Below are positions 51,189 to 63,129 of a stretch of 64,000 nucleotides of DNA, in pieces (the first letter of the stretch is position 1; each line of letters starts with the position of its first letter). Under the pieces are notes generated by a model, which saw only the letters and a program-made list of their open reading frames with translations, searched no databases and had not been told where the DNA came from. Source of the stretch: Aptenodytes patagonicus (Eukaryota > Chordata > Aves > Sphenisciformes > Spheniscidae). A program made the translations under genes and the position numbers. Location of the stretch: assembly GCF_965638725.1 (NCBI RefSeq), contig NC_134982.1:64293816-64357815 (forward strand), read 5' to 3'.

Positions 51189-54100
51189 CTAAAAAAAAAA
51201 AAAAAGGAAAAAAAACAGGCATTTGCACAGTTTGCATTCAATTCTGTTGTAAATAATAACCTTTAGCTTTTCAAAGTATTTAATGTCTTCACAAGAGCAT
51301 TGTCTCAAAGTCAAATTTGACTGGATGGCTACCTGGAGCTAAGAGACAGCTAACAATCTCAGAAGAAAGCTTTGTTTTGCTTTTACACCAGTCACACAGC
51401 GGATACATCAGGCTCTCTGCAAGGTCTTCCTCAAAGAATTGATTTTACAGGTGGGATTTTTTTTTTCTGAGGCAAGGATTAAATATAAACTAGGTACAGC
51501 CCAAATCTAACAGGAAGTATTTTGTCCTAGTTTTCAGCAAGAGTAGTTTACTGTAACAGTAGAAAAAGGCAAGACATATAATACAAGCAATATCAACATG
51601 GTAATCAACATTATCAAGGTTAAAAAAAAACCAAAAAACCCCACCAACAACCCATGCTAGAGGTGTTCTGATCTCCCTAGTCTGAATCAATTAATCTTCC
51701 TCTTGAGGAAATGATGTGTTAAACTGTAGGCTCACTGAGAACTAGCAAGTGCTAGTTCAGGCTCATACTGTGCGTAAAGCAGAGTGCAAGTGCAAGGAAA
51801 AAAGATACCAATTCATTCATTACAGTTCTTTTAGTCTAGCCTCAATACGATGTAAGCCTTTTTAAGACATTTGGAAGGAAACTGGTTACAGATTATGAAA
51901 ATGAAATCTAATACAACATAGATTTACCAAAGGTAAATTCTTTAAATTAATCTACAAGCATTCCAGTATTTCTCCCACCAACCTTAGCTGTCACCATAAA
52001 TGGGCCTGACATTCTGGCATGACAGATCAGATCCTTTGCTCTTCTCAGAGAAAAACAAGCCATCTTCATTACCTCAGGGTATGAGTACAGTAAAGAAAGC
52101 TTTTCTCATACCAAAACAAGTTATAACTCATCCATCTCTTTCATTCATACTAAAAGCAGGCCATGTTTTTCCTCACACAAATACCCCCTCTATTCAAGAA
52201 ATTGCCCTTCAGGTGAGTACAGATACAAATTACTTTGTTCACTTGCACTAGAATTTCGTTCCCTAATGCAGAAAATTAACAGCCAGTTATTTCTTGGTAT
52301 TTCACCCCACATTTTCAAAAAGTTACAAACTGTTCTTCCCAGAAGAATGCAAATACTCAAAAAACCCCACAAACCCCCCACCAATCCTGTAGTACTTACT
52401 GTCTGTAGCCAAAGAGTTACACAAGGTTTGTGAAACAAATGATGACAGGGTAGCTCTGTTATGATTTCATCATTCACATATTCACTGCAACAGATAGTAC
52501 AACACTGCTCTTGATCTACACCTATGATGAAGAAAAAACATTATTATTATTACCTTGTTTTACATCTAAGATGAGCTGAAATTAAAATACATATATTATC
52601 AACAGTATCACTAATGATTACAAAATACGATCACACTTATTCCACTAAACATTAGTTTTCCAAAATGACTAAAGTTATATTCAGTCTGATTCAAGATTCA
52701 AAAGCTCTTAGAACAGCATTGCCAGCTGCACAGTAAGTATGTTTAAATACTGCATCTATGGTATTACAGAAAGCTAAATTTGTTCTTATAAACATTGTGG
52801 AAATTAATTCTTAATTATTTTTCCATACCATCATGGTCATCTGTGACGATAATCTGTGGCAGACAATCTATGGTTTCTTTAGTAGCTGGTGGTTGAGCCT
52901 GTTCAACATCAAATCCAAGAGACTCCAAATGTGCCAGAGCAGTCTGAAAGGAGTGAGCAGAGATCAAGTTCTCTTACTCACAAATGTAACATCCCATATA
53001 AAAACAAATAATCAAGAAAAGGAATCTAATACTAATAGTATTGCTTTCTTAAATGGAAGGTATGTCTGTCAGACTAACCATGACATCATTTTTATTTTTA
53101 TAATGAATGAGATGAAACTGAAGGTCAAAACAGTAACAGCTTGTTTTTTAAGCCTTCTTAAAGTATCAGGACAGAGTCACAACTTATTCTCTAACGAACA
53201 TTTGTTCATTTTATAAAGTTTCAGAAAAGGCAGCAAGTCGAAAATGTAATAATGCTTACTAATACAAAACTGTCATTACATTTCGCTTTCTGAAAATAAA
53301 AGTCTCATTAATGTGTTAACTGGCTTCAACTATTGAATTGCTCAGGTACAAACAAAAATATTAAGTACCTTGCTATACTACCAATGTAAGCTTTCAGAAA
53401 AAAAACCAGGATCCACATAGATGTTTCTCATCTGTATAATGACTTAAGACAAACGTAGTACTCTGAAGTCATTTTGTTTGAAACTTAAAGATTTTTGTAT
53501 GGTGAAAAATTTAAGACTCCAATGCTACAGCTGGTAGATTTGATGTTTACATCATACATTCAACCCCATAAGACACTGCAAGGATCTCCAGTAGAAAAAA
53601 TGCAACACAGAACTCAGATTGGTTATATTCACTAAGCAATGTGCTAGATATACCTGTTTGAAGAACAGAACAAACCAATACTGAAAAGCCAAGAACACAG
53701 AAGCACTGAGTTCATATCCTGAATGAACTAGTCACACCCCTCAAGTACAACTACTTACTGCTCTAATCAGCATGAAAATTATTTACTCTAATGGCCACAA
53801 AACTCCCTTGGTAAGAAGTTTAAGATAACGTGACATTTTTGTAGTGTTGGGGGTACACTCAACTAAAAACCAAAAATATACTAAAGAAACATTGGATTAT
53901 ATACAAACATCTTCAGTAGTCTTTCCTCTTAAACTTTTCAGAAAGTTACTAGAGCTGAAGCCTGAAAACAGGCCTGCACTTTTTTCACAGTGGCAAGGTA
54001 GCTCAGGCAATCATCTGACCATAGGTCTAAACTAGCAGGTTTACACCTACAGCCAAATGTTTGTGGCAGCAGAGAGATCAGCATGAGCTAACAGACAAAT

Positions 54101-57100
54101 ATTTACAGCTCCTACTGCCACACATATTCTCATCTAGAAATCTACTAATTTAAAGGAAATCCTGGGACAGTTATCCCTACTGCACTACGCAAGTCCATCT
54201 GCAAAACAGGTACGCTCCTCCAATTTAACAGCTTAAAAACATTCAATTCTGTTACAGCAGACAATACTGCCTTACTAACATTAAGGTGATTTTAGTATTT
54301 GCAATGGTGTTTTGCTACAGCTGCAATGGTCTGAGAATAACTTGTAGGTAAAAATACAATACTTAATTAGATTAACTACTACAGCTGGAAAAATTAGGTA
54401 AGATCCCAGGCAGACAGAAGAATGCAATATTACTTATGTGTCAAACCTCTGTGTCTGTATCCAGTATTAGCACTCTCAAACAGAAAACAATTTGCAGAAG
54501 CATTGTATTGTTTGCTTTTGAAAGCTACGCAAAAGAAACATCACAGACAGAAAGCCTCACAATGACTCTGATGCTTAAAACCACATCTTCAAAACCAAAG
54601 CAGAGCAAAGAAGTGTCCACTTCGCAACTTTTATAAGATACCTTTATTTCCTTCCTCTTATTACTTATGCGACTGCTTACTGCTCCATGTACCATAAACC
54701 AAATGCTGGACACTGCTAGAAACAGGAGTGCTATAGCCTACAGGAGTCTGAGCTCCTCACATCCGTAAATCAGCACAGGAAATATTCATAAATGAAGTCA
54801 CTGACACTGTAAAGACACCCAGCCTGTTCCATACTGCTAATGAAGTAAACCAAACACTCCCAGCTAAGTAATATCTTTAAAACAAACGGAAGTAAAAAAC
54901 CCAAAAATAAGTCGCACATACAGGTTATGACATTTTAGGATCCCAGAGTCTTATAGAACATAGCTTTTTTTTTTTTTTTTAAATTAATATATTCACTATG
55001 TTTTCCCTCCAAATGCCACAATTAGTTGGGACAAATCCCTCCCTCCCAGTTAAGATACACTTGAATTTTGGATGCATTATCAAGTCTCATCCCTTTCAAC
55101 TATTTCATAGCTACAGTAAATTAGTTTGCTGGATAAAGAAATTTTCAGAAAGTTTTCTGAGCTATAATAGACTCTCATAATAAATTGCATTGTTATAGGT
55201 GAAAAAGATCTGGTTAATGAATCTACTATTTTAGATAAGAGAATTTTGGGAAACTTAAGGAGGTGGATTAAGTAAATCAGTAACAGGTTGAATAAAGTCA
55301 CATTCATTAGATAGATTATTAATGATGTTATAATTAAACTCAACCCAATCTATTCATCAAATCAGAATAATACTTAAAACTAGTCAAAGCTCAGGCTTCT
55401 CCATTACAAAACCTCTGGTGCAAAAATACTTGTTACCAGAAAGCAGATGGGTTACTTTTTAAACTTGAAACAAAAGCAGAGTTATGTTGCACGCATAAGG
55501 TAGGACCAGACTAAGCAAGATTTAAATAATAGCCATTTGCCCTAAAGCCAGATCTAAATAATACTAAAACAGCATAACTGGCAACAAGTAACCTGTTAGA
55601 AAGCTGAGTATAAATATATAGATAATATGTAACTGCAAAGTAGCAAACCAGCTTGGGGTATAGTTATTCAGAGAAAGAAAACACATGTGCAAGCAGTAAG
55701 ATCTGGAAAGTGAGAACAAAAGTTGTAGAACAAGCAGGAAAGGTACTGATGAAACTGAAATCTAATCATCCTGCAGTAAAATACCTAGCAAAACCAGAAC
55801 AAGTCCTGATCCCCAAAGTAAGATGAACTATGTCAAAAACAGATGAAATCACTCCCTTTAATCTTGGGGAGAGGGATGAGGAGCATAAAATACCAATCAT
55901 GAGGAAGACAGACAACTAGCTTCAATTCTCACTTCCCTCAAAGAGCTCTCAAGCCTGATCACCTTGACCTTAGTTACTAAGATATCCCTCACAGTGATCT
56001 CTAACTCCCTACTCGATACATATAGACAGTTGCAACAAACTACAGAACAAAAATTGTCATATTACAAACATTTTCTATACATCCTATAAATGGAAAATCA
56101 GAAATTGCATTTTCCAGCAGAAAGCAAAGACATTTTCAGCAATCTCTCTTACCCAAACTTGAAAAGTTAGTTCAGTTTGGTCTTTGAATCACAGAAGAAA
56201 ACATTTTTTTAAAAAGAATTTTTTTCCCCCTGAAAATGCAGTACGCCATACGCCACATTTTGGATATCTGAGCAAGCACTGTTACCACAGTACCAAAGAT
56301 AAGGAAAAGGCTTTGTAACTCTACGAGATACTTACTATTTCAATGAAAGAATTCACATTTTTAAATCTGTGGAACACACTTCTACCTCTTCATCTACAAT
56401 TGTCTGACAACCAGGGAAGTTGTGTTTAAAGGCTGTTCTGAACGTCGTTCCAGGAACACAAGTTTCTAGTCTGTGTTAATCTAGTCAGGGACAGGGTCAC
56501 GTATTATATTAAGAGGTTACACTGGACTAGCCATTTGCAAGTCCTATTTTCTAGAAAGCAGAAAACATTATATTCTGATCCTGCCTACATCTTGCTGTGG
56601 TCATTAAAAAGACAGGATCTCAGCAAACAATTAAAATTAATTCTGGAGAGATAGACATTACAGAGCCTTTTTTTTTTTTTTTTTTCTCACTTTCTCTCAA
56701 CTTCCAGAAATACTTGCAATATTGCCTAAGAGAAATGTTGAACTGTTTTGGGTAATCCTTGCTCTTATTTTCTGAACTTTTAGTAACCATCTTTACACTG
56801 GAAGAGAGGTGCTCTATATATTCTGCTTGAGATTTGGAGGAAATATTTGTAATTCTTACTCAAAATCTGTGCTGTCCATTTAGTCACAGTTAATACAACT
56901 GTTCCTTTTACTACTCAGTTACCATTTTCTGCTGACTAATTCCAGTTATGCCAGACTTCTATGCCCACCATAAAGTTTCAGGCACCTAAGGGCTAATTTC
57001 AAGCACAAATACTATTTAAGAGAATTGGCTTTCCCTCTTGTCCAACATCCACAGTGACCTGTGACCTCTGGTACCACAGGTACCAGAGAATAACTACCTC

Positions 57101-60100
57101 TGTAGTCATCTACCTGCTTGCCAAGTGTGTTCAATGACACTCCATTCCTAGTGACACTAACATAATTACAGCATCTTCTCAGCCAGCCATGCACACAGCC
57201 ACCTAGGATTGCTTTTACAGGTCAAGCCTGAAAAGAGTCCACACGTTTCTTATGACAGAGTAACTAGGGAAATGTTGTTACACAGTAATGAGAAAGAAAA
57301 ACTCAGAGCTATAATAACCTCAGTCTCCTCTTCAAGTGTTAACATATTGATTAAAAAAAAGAAAAGATGGGATTAGTTTCCCCCTCTCTACACAGATCCT
57401 CTTGCTTTGGTGCAAAGGAGGAGGTCAACTGCTTCTGTAGTTCTGTCCTTTTTGATGTAGTTAGAACCAGCAACTGTGAAAGAGACAAGGAATTTTCTCT
57501 ATGCAATTTCAAAATACTGCTTTTATACTAAGGATATCAACAGACCTCCTACACATTAATAAGCAGTTCTGAAGTGTCTCCAGATGAGTAATGCTAACAA
57601 GATCCTACACAGCTGGAGAAGACCCTATGGTACTTGATCATGAATAAGGCTGACCTCCCATATACCTTGGGGGATGCACAATACCTGGAAATTTAATGAC
57701 TGCCAACTTCAGGGAACAACCCTTCCACCCCCTTGGAAAATCCCCTGAAGTTTATTCACAAAATCATTGATTTTGCACATATCCATGGAAAAAAAAGATT
57801 ATCTATGATTGTTCCACTGACTGTCAGCTTCAGAAAGCATTTTAAAGCATCCTTGGTATTTTGTCTGCAAGCACACTATGACATACAGTCTGCCCTGTTC
57901 ACCCCTTTTAACTAAGAGCTAGTAGTCAAACTGCCCCTTGATGCCCCTAAACTTATGTCACACACAAAACATTGAATTTAATTGTTGTAACACCATATTA
58001 TATGTCTACACATCATTTAACTCTTCTTTTGACAAATACCCTGCAGGGGAGATTTCTGGCAGTGCAAGAGTTGTCGCATTGCATCAAAGTGAATTTCAGC
58101 TCACTCCATATTCACTCTGACAGTGACCAACATCATGTAACACAAAAAAGACAAAGATAGTAACCATGCTTGTTCTTGGTTATAAATGCTCTGGTTTATC
58201 CAAAGTTAGACAGATAAAATGAGATTAGAACAAGGTAAAGATAAAAAGCTTTTTTGCTTTTGGATTGTTTGGTTTTTGTTTGTTTTTTTTTTTAATTTAA
58301 AACACATGGAGTCAAGACAGTCAAACACAGAAAAGTCGTCTACTGAGGAATAAAAATGAGACATCCAATTGTACTCTTGAAAAAAAAAAAAGCTGGGACA
58401 ATTCATAGGCACAGATCCAGGTATGAACTTTCCTTTATCAAGTAGGGAATTTGGCAACATTCTTTAGAATAATTTAAATAGCGTATGTTTATACTGGTAG
58501 AAATGAGTATCTTTTTTTCCTTTAAGAGAAAATAAATACATATTCTAAAAGGAGTAGCACTGATCAATGAATTCTTGCACTACATCATTTAACAGAGCTT
58601 CCAACATTTATTTTCAAGCTTGCAGACCTGAAAGTTCAAGCTAAAACAGGAAAGCAATTTTTTTCCTGACTCTCCTGATTTTCAGATTGTGCTGAAAAAG
58701 GATTCAATAATAAAAACTTATGTCACAATATCACTGATATAATACCACCAAGAATATTTTAATACCTCCATAGCTTGTTGTAAGCGTCCCTCTAGTGCCA
58801 CAAATGAGAGAAACTGAGGATCCACAGAAGGAATGGCTTGAGCAAGTCCTAGGCCATCACCAAACTCATCAAGTAGTCTGAAAAACATGAGTTAGGGAAG
58901 ATGGTCTTCATTTCAAAGTAAATAGTAATAACACGAAGGCTGGGTACATCAAATTACTGCACATCACCTGTTAACAACTGTGTGCGTATACTCTCATGTG
59001 GTGGTTGCGTTGGGTTGATCTTGGCTGGCTGCCACATACCCACCTAGCCACTCTCTCACTCCCCCACCTCAACTGGACGGGGACATAAATAAGACTGAAA
59101 GCTCGTGGGTCGAGATAAAGACAGGGACATCACTCACCAATCACCATCACAGGCAATACAGTCTCAGCTTAAGGGGGAACCTTAATTTAACTGAAAGGTT
59201 GAACCAGATGATCTTTTGAGGTCCTTTCCAATCTGGGCTGTTCTATGATTCTATGAATTTATTGCCAATAAAAATGGATTTGGATGGTGAGAAACAAAGA
59301 CAAAAACTAAAACACCTTCCCTTTAGCCCTCCCTCTCCTCCCAGGCTCAACTTCACTCCTTCATTCCTGACTCCTCTATGTCCCCCTACCCCAAGCAGTG
59401 TAGAGGGGAGAGGGAATAGGGGTTGTGGTCAGTTCATTGCAGTTCCTCTCTGCCACTCCTTACTCCTCACACTGTTCCCCTGCTCCAGTGTGGGGTCCCT
59501 CCCACAGGCTGCTGTCCTTCAGGACAAACCTGCTCCTGCATAGGTCTTTCACACAAGCTGCAGTCCTTCACTAACTGCTCCAGTGTGGGCTCTCCACAGG
59601 CACAGTTCCTTCAGCAAATACCTACCTGCTCCAGTGTGGTCTTCTCCAGGGGCTTCAGGGGAATCTCTCCTCCAGCACCTGGAGCACCTCCTCCCGCTTC
59701 TTCTCTGACCTTAGTGTCTGCAGGGTTGTTTCTCTCACATCATCCTCCCTCCTCTCTCACACTCTGCTGTGCAGCATTTTTCTACCCTTTCTTAAATACA
59801 CTTTCCCAGGAGACACCACCCTGCAGTGGGTCCACTGGAGCCAGCTGTGTCCCACACAGGGCAGCCCCAGCCTCTCCTCACAGATTCCGCCCTGCAGCCC
59901 CCTGCCAGCACCTGCTACCAGTACAGATGTACTCTCAAGACAATATAGACTTCAGAAGAACATGATGGGAGCTTTTACTGTTGACTACTCCAGAGTAAAA
60001 GGGCACACAGCCCAGCTAATAAATTTTCTATGTATGCTATTAAGCTCATTTTACAACTAGCATTCAGATTTTTATTACATCATGTGTCACAGTTCATAGC

Positions 60101-61299
60101 TTGGTGGCTGCTTTGAGTTCTGTTTTCAACATTCAGAGATCAAATCTTAAAACGGGCACAAGCAAAATCATGTACAGATCTGCGTATGCTCAACAGAAAA
60201 TTGAACAGACTATTAGAGAAGCATCTTTCTTCCTATTTTGAGTAATTAGGAAGCTTACCAAGGCTAACCTCCAACACTTAAAAATCCTGCAATTCCTTTG
60301 CTAGCTTGCTGCCTGGCACTGTAAGAACAAGTGCCTTACTTCTAGCTTGGACTCTCATGCATTAGTCCATGTTGTGCTTTTTCAGAATATAACTTCACAA
60401 GGAGAAAATACCAGTGGTTTTGGTATGTCTATACTGTAGTTTATAGTATTTTTAATAAGCAGAAGAGAGCAAATGGTAAGCCTCTCAGTGGAAAGCATTC
60501 TGTCTAGCTCACTCTTACTTTAAAACAAAGGCACTATACTATTCTAGGATTAGGCTGTGCAAGTGGCTCCGATCACATGCTTCCTGGTATTTGCAGAATT
60601 TTTGTAATAAATATATTGCAATATTCTTCAGTGATCTAATGACAGAAAATTGATCGAGGCATTCAAAATTATGACAATACTAGGTAAGTGCATGGCATTT
60701 CAAAGAGAAATAAAATAGGCTTATAACATCTAACTTACACCAGTTGCAAAAGAGGAAAAGACCAATTATAAAATTGCACTGACTTAAATGCTGATTACAT
60801 TCATATTGCTTTACTTTTGTTATACTTCCACTACACTTATCTTGAAAATTAATTGAAAAAGTACACCCACCCCTTGAATATTTAGTGTACCAGAATTTTC
60901 TGAGATCACAGCCTGATTTAGCAAATCTACATCCTTTTTCTCTCGTTAGAAGAAACATAGCACTCGAAGTACATTAAGCCTTAAAACTCAGATTATCAGC
61001 CTTTGAAGCAAGTGCATACTGATAGCCATGAGTATTTTTGACATCTTACATAAAAACCAAAACAGTAACTACAAAACCTCTGAAATTAATGCAGAAACCT
61101 ATCAAAGGCATACCTCCACTCCACATCCAGGTCTTCACTCACACTGGAGTCATCCTCAAGGTTGTTATTTCCATCCAACAGGAAGAATCCAGGATGCGCA
61201 AAATCACTAACTGGATCGTTTTGCCCATCACTGCTACTTTCTACTTCTTCCCGGTACTGTAACCAAGGAATCTCTCCTTCCTCCAACAGTGTCTGTTGC
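51057..61299 (-). CDS. PJA2: PJA2-like Praja RING-H2 E3 ubiquitin ligase, 3' five coding exons (gene continues beyond the right edge)
   Basis: Coding exons, in transcript order, are 61299-61114, 58877-58766, 52943-52829, 52521-52400 and 51188-51057. They join in consistent phase into about 222 codons. The protein carries the Praja signature: an acidic segment with [18 protein letters not shown], a [20 protein letters not shown] helix, an [13 protein letters not shown] segment, then a RING-H2 domain and a stop. Family knowledge: Praja proteins are cytosolic RING E3 ligases that recruit an E2 and ubiquitinate partners; PJA2 targets PKA regulatory subunits. PJA2 is about 700 residues in mammals, so this is roughly its C-terminal third. 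The large N-terminal exon is not in the window. I prefer PJA2 over PJA1 because the gene is intron-rich and, as I recall, PJA1 is nearly intronless in mammals. The tail after the RING differs from both mammalian tails as I remember them, so the paralogue call is less certain than the family call. Confidence 0.75.
51191..52399 (-). other. PJA2 intron between exons D and E
   Basis: About 1.2 kb. It has a GTAAGT donor and an AG acceptor after a long T run (on the minus strand). The intron interrupts the RING finger codons. No other feature was seen. Confidence 0.85.
52400..52521 (-). CDS. PJA2: Praja exon D: first part of the RING-H2 finger
   Basis: 122 nt. The acceptor CATAG ends at 52522 and the donor is ACA|GTAAGT at 52400/52399. 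It encodes [18 protein letters not shown], then [22 protein letters not shown]. With the next exon the ligands read C-x2-C-x14-C-x-H-x2-H-x2-C-x10-C-x2-C, a complete C3H2C3 RING-H2. The Trp in VTLWLQ is the usual E2-contact position. The codon before the exon junction is Thr; I recall Lys at this place in mammalian Praja proteins (LQ-K-SGTC). Confidence 0.92.
52522..52828 (-). other. PJA2 intron between exons C and D
   Basis: 307 bp, phase 1, with a GTATGG donor and an ATAG acceptor. AT-rich, nothing else seen. Confidence 0.85.
52829..52943 (-). CDS. PJA2: Praja exon C: ALAHLESL linker to RING
   Basis: 115 nt. The acceptor TTTCAG ends at 52944 and the donor is G|GTATGG at 52829/52828. It encodes [19 protein letters not shown], then [19 protein letters not shown] and the first base of a Gly codon. 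The 'PPA.KE.ID.LP...VT.DH' pattern is the characteristic linker directly before the RING in Praja proteins. It leaves in phase 1, matching the next exon, which begins with GT. Confidence 0.9.
52944..58765 (-). other. PJA2 intron between exons B and C
   Basis: About 5.8 kb, phase 0. AT-rich, with poly(T)/poly(A) runs (for example 54967-54980 and 56669-56686). No mobile element, nested gene or conserved exon was recognised. ORFs here are 66 codons or shorter apart from one of 87 on the minus strand, without family motifs. Confidence 0.75.
58766..58877 (-). CDS. PJA2: Praja exon B: VDPQF / [11 protein letters not shown] segment
   Basis: 112 nt. The acceptor TTTTTCAG ends at 58878 and the donor is GAG|GTATT at 58766/58765. 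It encodes [19 protein letters not shown], then [18 protein letters not shown], which aligns residue for residue with the conserved Praja helix before the RING (DGLG, VDPQF, QAMETAL across the junction). It starts by completing the split Arg codon and ends in phase 0. The intron to exon A (61113-58878, about 2.2 kb) contains an ERV LTR. The intron to exon C is about 5.8 kb. Confidence 0.88.
59190..59255 (+). mobile_element. 66-bp CR1 3' end inserted in the LTR
   Basis: Reads actgaaaggttgaaccagat, then gatcttttgaggtcctttcc and aatctgggctgttctatgat, ending ttctatg. This is a CR1 3' tail in plus orientation. It is flanked by AATTTA at 59184-59189 and 59256-59261, a 6-bp direct repeat that looks like a target-site duplication. 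It interrupts the LTR where the family would read through AATAAATTAA. Confidence 0.85.
59480..59665 (-). repeat. Degenerate tandem repeats inside the LTR
   Basis: Three to four imperfect copies of a ~45-55 bp unit containing ctgctccagtgtgg, then ccacaggctgcagtccttca-like sequence on the plus strand. They lie within the LTR body. Confidence 0.6.
61114..61299 (-). CDS. PJA2: Praja exon A: acidic DDSSVSEDL segment
   Basis: Reads (Q)[15 protein letters not shown], then an acidic, Ser-rich stretch with [14 protein letters not shown] and [12 protein letters not shown]. This is the conserved Praja segment before the RING region, thought to belong to the substrate or partner part and not to the catalytic part. 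The donor is AG|GTATGC at 61114/61113. The acceptor is either AAG at 61301-61300 (exon starts 61299) or CAG at 61295-61293 (exon starts 61292). An in-frame TGA lies just upstream at 61304-61302, so the frame cannot extend further. The last two bases (AG) complete an Arg codon with the next exon. Confidence 0.85.
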
Positions 61300-62816
61300 C
61301 TTCAAATAAATAAATGAAAAGCTAAAACTAAAAATCTAGGAGAATTTATGAACACATGCAAGCAACAAAACCTACACATATTACAAGGGCTGCAGCTGCA
61401 TGTTTCCCAGACTGCAGAGTCCCAGATTAGGAATTTAGTATTTGCTGTAAAAAACAAGGAAATCCTAGTGGTATTAGGTCCAGACTCAGAATCTTGTAAC
61501 ACCCATGAATCTGTGGCAAAATTATTTGTCTAATGCTCAAGGGGAGCAGTACAGTAAGTAGCTTGCTTTGCATTTTCCCTAGTACAGACAGTATCCTTGC
61601 CAGGGCTAGTAATTTTGGCACTAAAGACTTTCTTATTCATCTACAAGGTCCTAAAGCCACTAAAAAGAAAGGCTCTCTTGACACCCTGGAACAGCCTTCA
61701 TGGGGAAACTTGGCCTGAATGCAAACAGATATCATTTGCAAGAGAAGCTACTTGCATAAGGAGAAAGACTCCTCACATTCCTGGATTTTCTAGAGGAGCA
61801 CAAGTCACCTTGATGTTTAGAGACACAGGGCTGCGAGTCCCACTTTCCTTAACAAAGGGTAAATAAACAGGATTCATGTTAGAAATGGGTACATTTGCAG
61901 GCTGTTCACATCAAAGCAAGCTAAAGAGTACATAGCGCCATTATTGTTGTTCTGAAACAGATGAGTTTTCATAATGTTTTCATAAAGCCACACTAATTCT
62001 CCAAACCTCAAGAGACAGTGATACTAAAAAAGCAGTAACAGATTTGGAATGCTTGGTAATAGGTACTGCCTGCCTAAGAGTGGAAGAAGCTGAAAGAACG
62101 GTTAGGCATGGCTTGTTGCTTTATAGAGACCCAAACTAAGAATATAAGGTCAATATTAGATGCTTGGGGGGGGAACCAACCAAAACACTTTCCTTAGCTA
62201 TTTATAGCTACAAATTTTGCCTTGCAACAAAAGCAGATACATTTTACAAAGTGAAGTACTGAATGACCAGAAAGTAACTTCTCAGCAAGCAAGTAGTTCA
62301 AGTTTACTTTAATCACTGATAGGGTGGCAGAAATAAAGAGCAGCAGTGGAATATGAGAAGCAATAAAGCAAAGAGATAAACAACTACTTTGCAAGGAGTG
62401 CTAAGCAGTATCAGAAGATGCGTATGTTACATATATGTCTTTACAATTAACAAAGCCCCATATGATGAAACTCAGAGATGAATCACTCATTCTTGAAGGT
62501 TTCCACAAAAGAACACTGTGAGCAGGTTCTGTGTGAGCAAGAAAAGTCACTGATCCATTTAACCCCTTTGCAGCACTGGCTGGTGAACTGAGATACCAGA
62601 GCCCTGTGGTAGAAGATTTATATGCCTAAAGTGGGACTTAGTGTGTGTGTAAGCATAAGTATCTTGATCTACAGCTAGGATTTTGAAAGGTGATCCTAAC
62701 TTGCTAAATGATCCTGGATGAACCTAAAGTTGACATACATGGTGCTGCCCTTTACAGATGGATCCAGGTCAAATCCTGAGAGCCCGATTCAGAGCACTCA
62801 CGTTGTTTTGAAATGA
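61300..62816 (-). other. Probable PJA2 intron, no exon seen
   Basis: Upstream of Praja exon A on the minus strand. No frame matches the remaining Praja protein, so the large N-terminal exon must lie beyond the right edge. No recognisable repeat before the CR1 at 62817. Confidence 0.6.
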
Positions 62817-63129
62817 ATCATAGAATCATTTAGTTTGGAGAAGACCTTTAAGATCATCAAGTCCAACCATTAACCTAGTGCTGCCAAGTCCACCATTAAA
62901 CCATGTCCCTAAGCACCACGTCTACACATCTTTTAAATACCTCCAGGGGTGGTGACTCAACCACTTCCCTGGGCAGCCTGTTCCAATGCTTGACAACCCT
63001 TTTGGTGAAGAAATTTTGCCTAATACCTAATCTAAACCTCCCCTGGCACAACTTGAGGCCACTTCTTCTTGTCCTATCCCTTGTTACTTGGGAAAAGAGA
63101 CCAACACCGACCTCGCTACAACCTCCTTT
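62817..63129 (-). mobile_element. CR1 LINE 3' fragment, adjoining a second CR1
   Basis: Starts with the reverse-complement CR1 tail (atcatagaatcatttagttt). It covers the 3' UTR and the last ~75 codons of ORF2, which read [20 protein letters not shown] on the minus strand and end ...DVVLRDMV with TAA at 62898-62896. The similarity stops at 63129, exactly where the next CR1's 3' end begins. Tail sequence (tgatgatcttaaaggtcttc on the minus strand) differs from the neighbour, so it is a different subfamily or age. Confidence 0.93.
62896..63129 (-). pseudogene. CR1 ORF2 C-terminal fragment
   Basis: Encodes the conserved CR1 C-terminus: [20 protein letters not shown], then [20 protein letters not shown]. 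The frame is open but lacks everything upstream. An ORF continues through the junction into the 3' UTR of the neighbouring CR1 up to 63204, which is accidental. No RT catalytic part is present. Confidence 0.88.

Larger units (their letters stand above)
59006..59925 (-). mobile_element. Endogenous retrovirus solo LTR, sense to PJA2
   Basis: GC-richer than its flanks. Read on the minus strand it has a TATA-like TATTTAAGAAAGGG near 59785-59800 and a series of degenerate ~50-bp repeats carrying (C)TGGAGCAG (plus-strand tgctccagtgtgg at 59483, 59576 and 59628). An AATAAA follows near 59265-59258, then a U5-like stretch ending ATCAACCCAACGCA at 59006. From memory it matches an avian LTR family beginning TGTATTGGG and ending CCCAACGCA; that match is recall, not a search. 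The 5' end looks deleted (ctacca|gtaca near 59920). No gag, pol or env sequence is present. No target duplication was found. Confidence 0.75.
58878..61113 (-). other. PJA2 intron between exons A and B
   Basis: About 2.2 kb, phase 2. It carries an endogenous retroviral LTR at about 59006-59925, described separately. The remainder is AT-rich with no other recognised feature. Confidence 0.8.

Noticed and set aside
51050..51241. 63-codon minus-strand ORF over the last PJA2 exon
   Set aside because: Wrong frame. The true frame is fixed by the RING CPVC motif and the exon D junction phase.
53844..54035. Fragment LELKPENRP as a kinase (FER-like) last exon
   Set aside because: The match is a few residues only, it lies inside a PJA2 intron, and no splice sites or kinase context are present.
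59423..59965. 180-codon plus-strand ORF rich in Pro/Ser/Cys
   Set aside because: It lies inside the ERV LTR and its degenerate tandem repeats, antisense to the LTR, so it is a composition artefact and not a gene.
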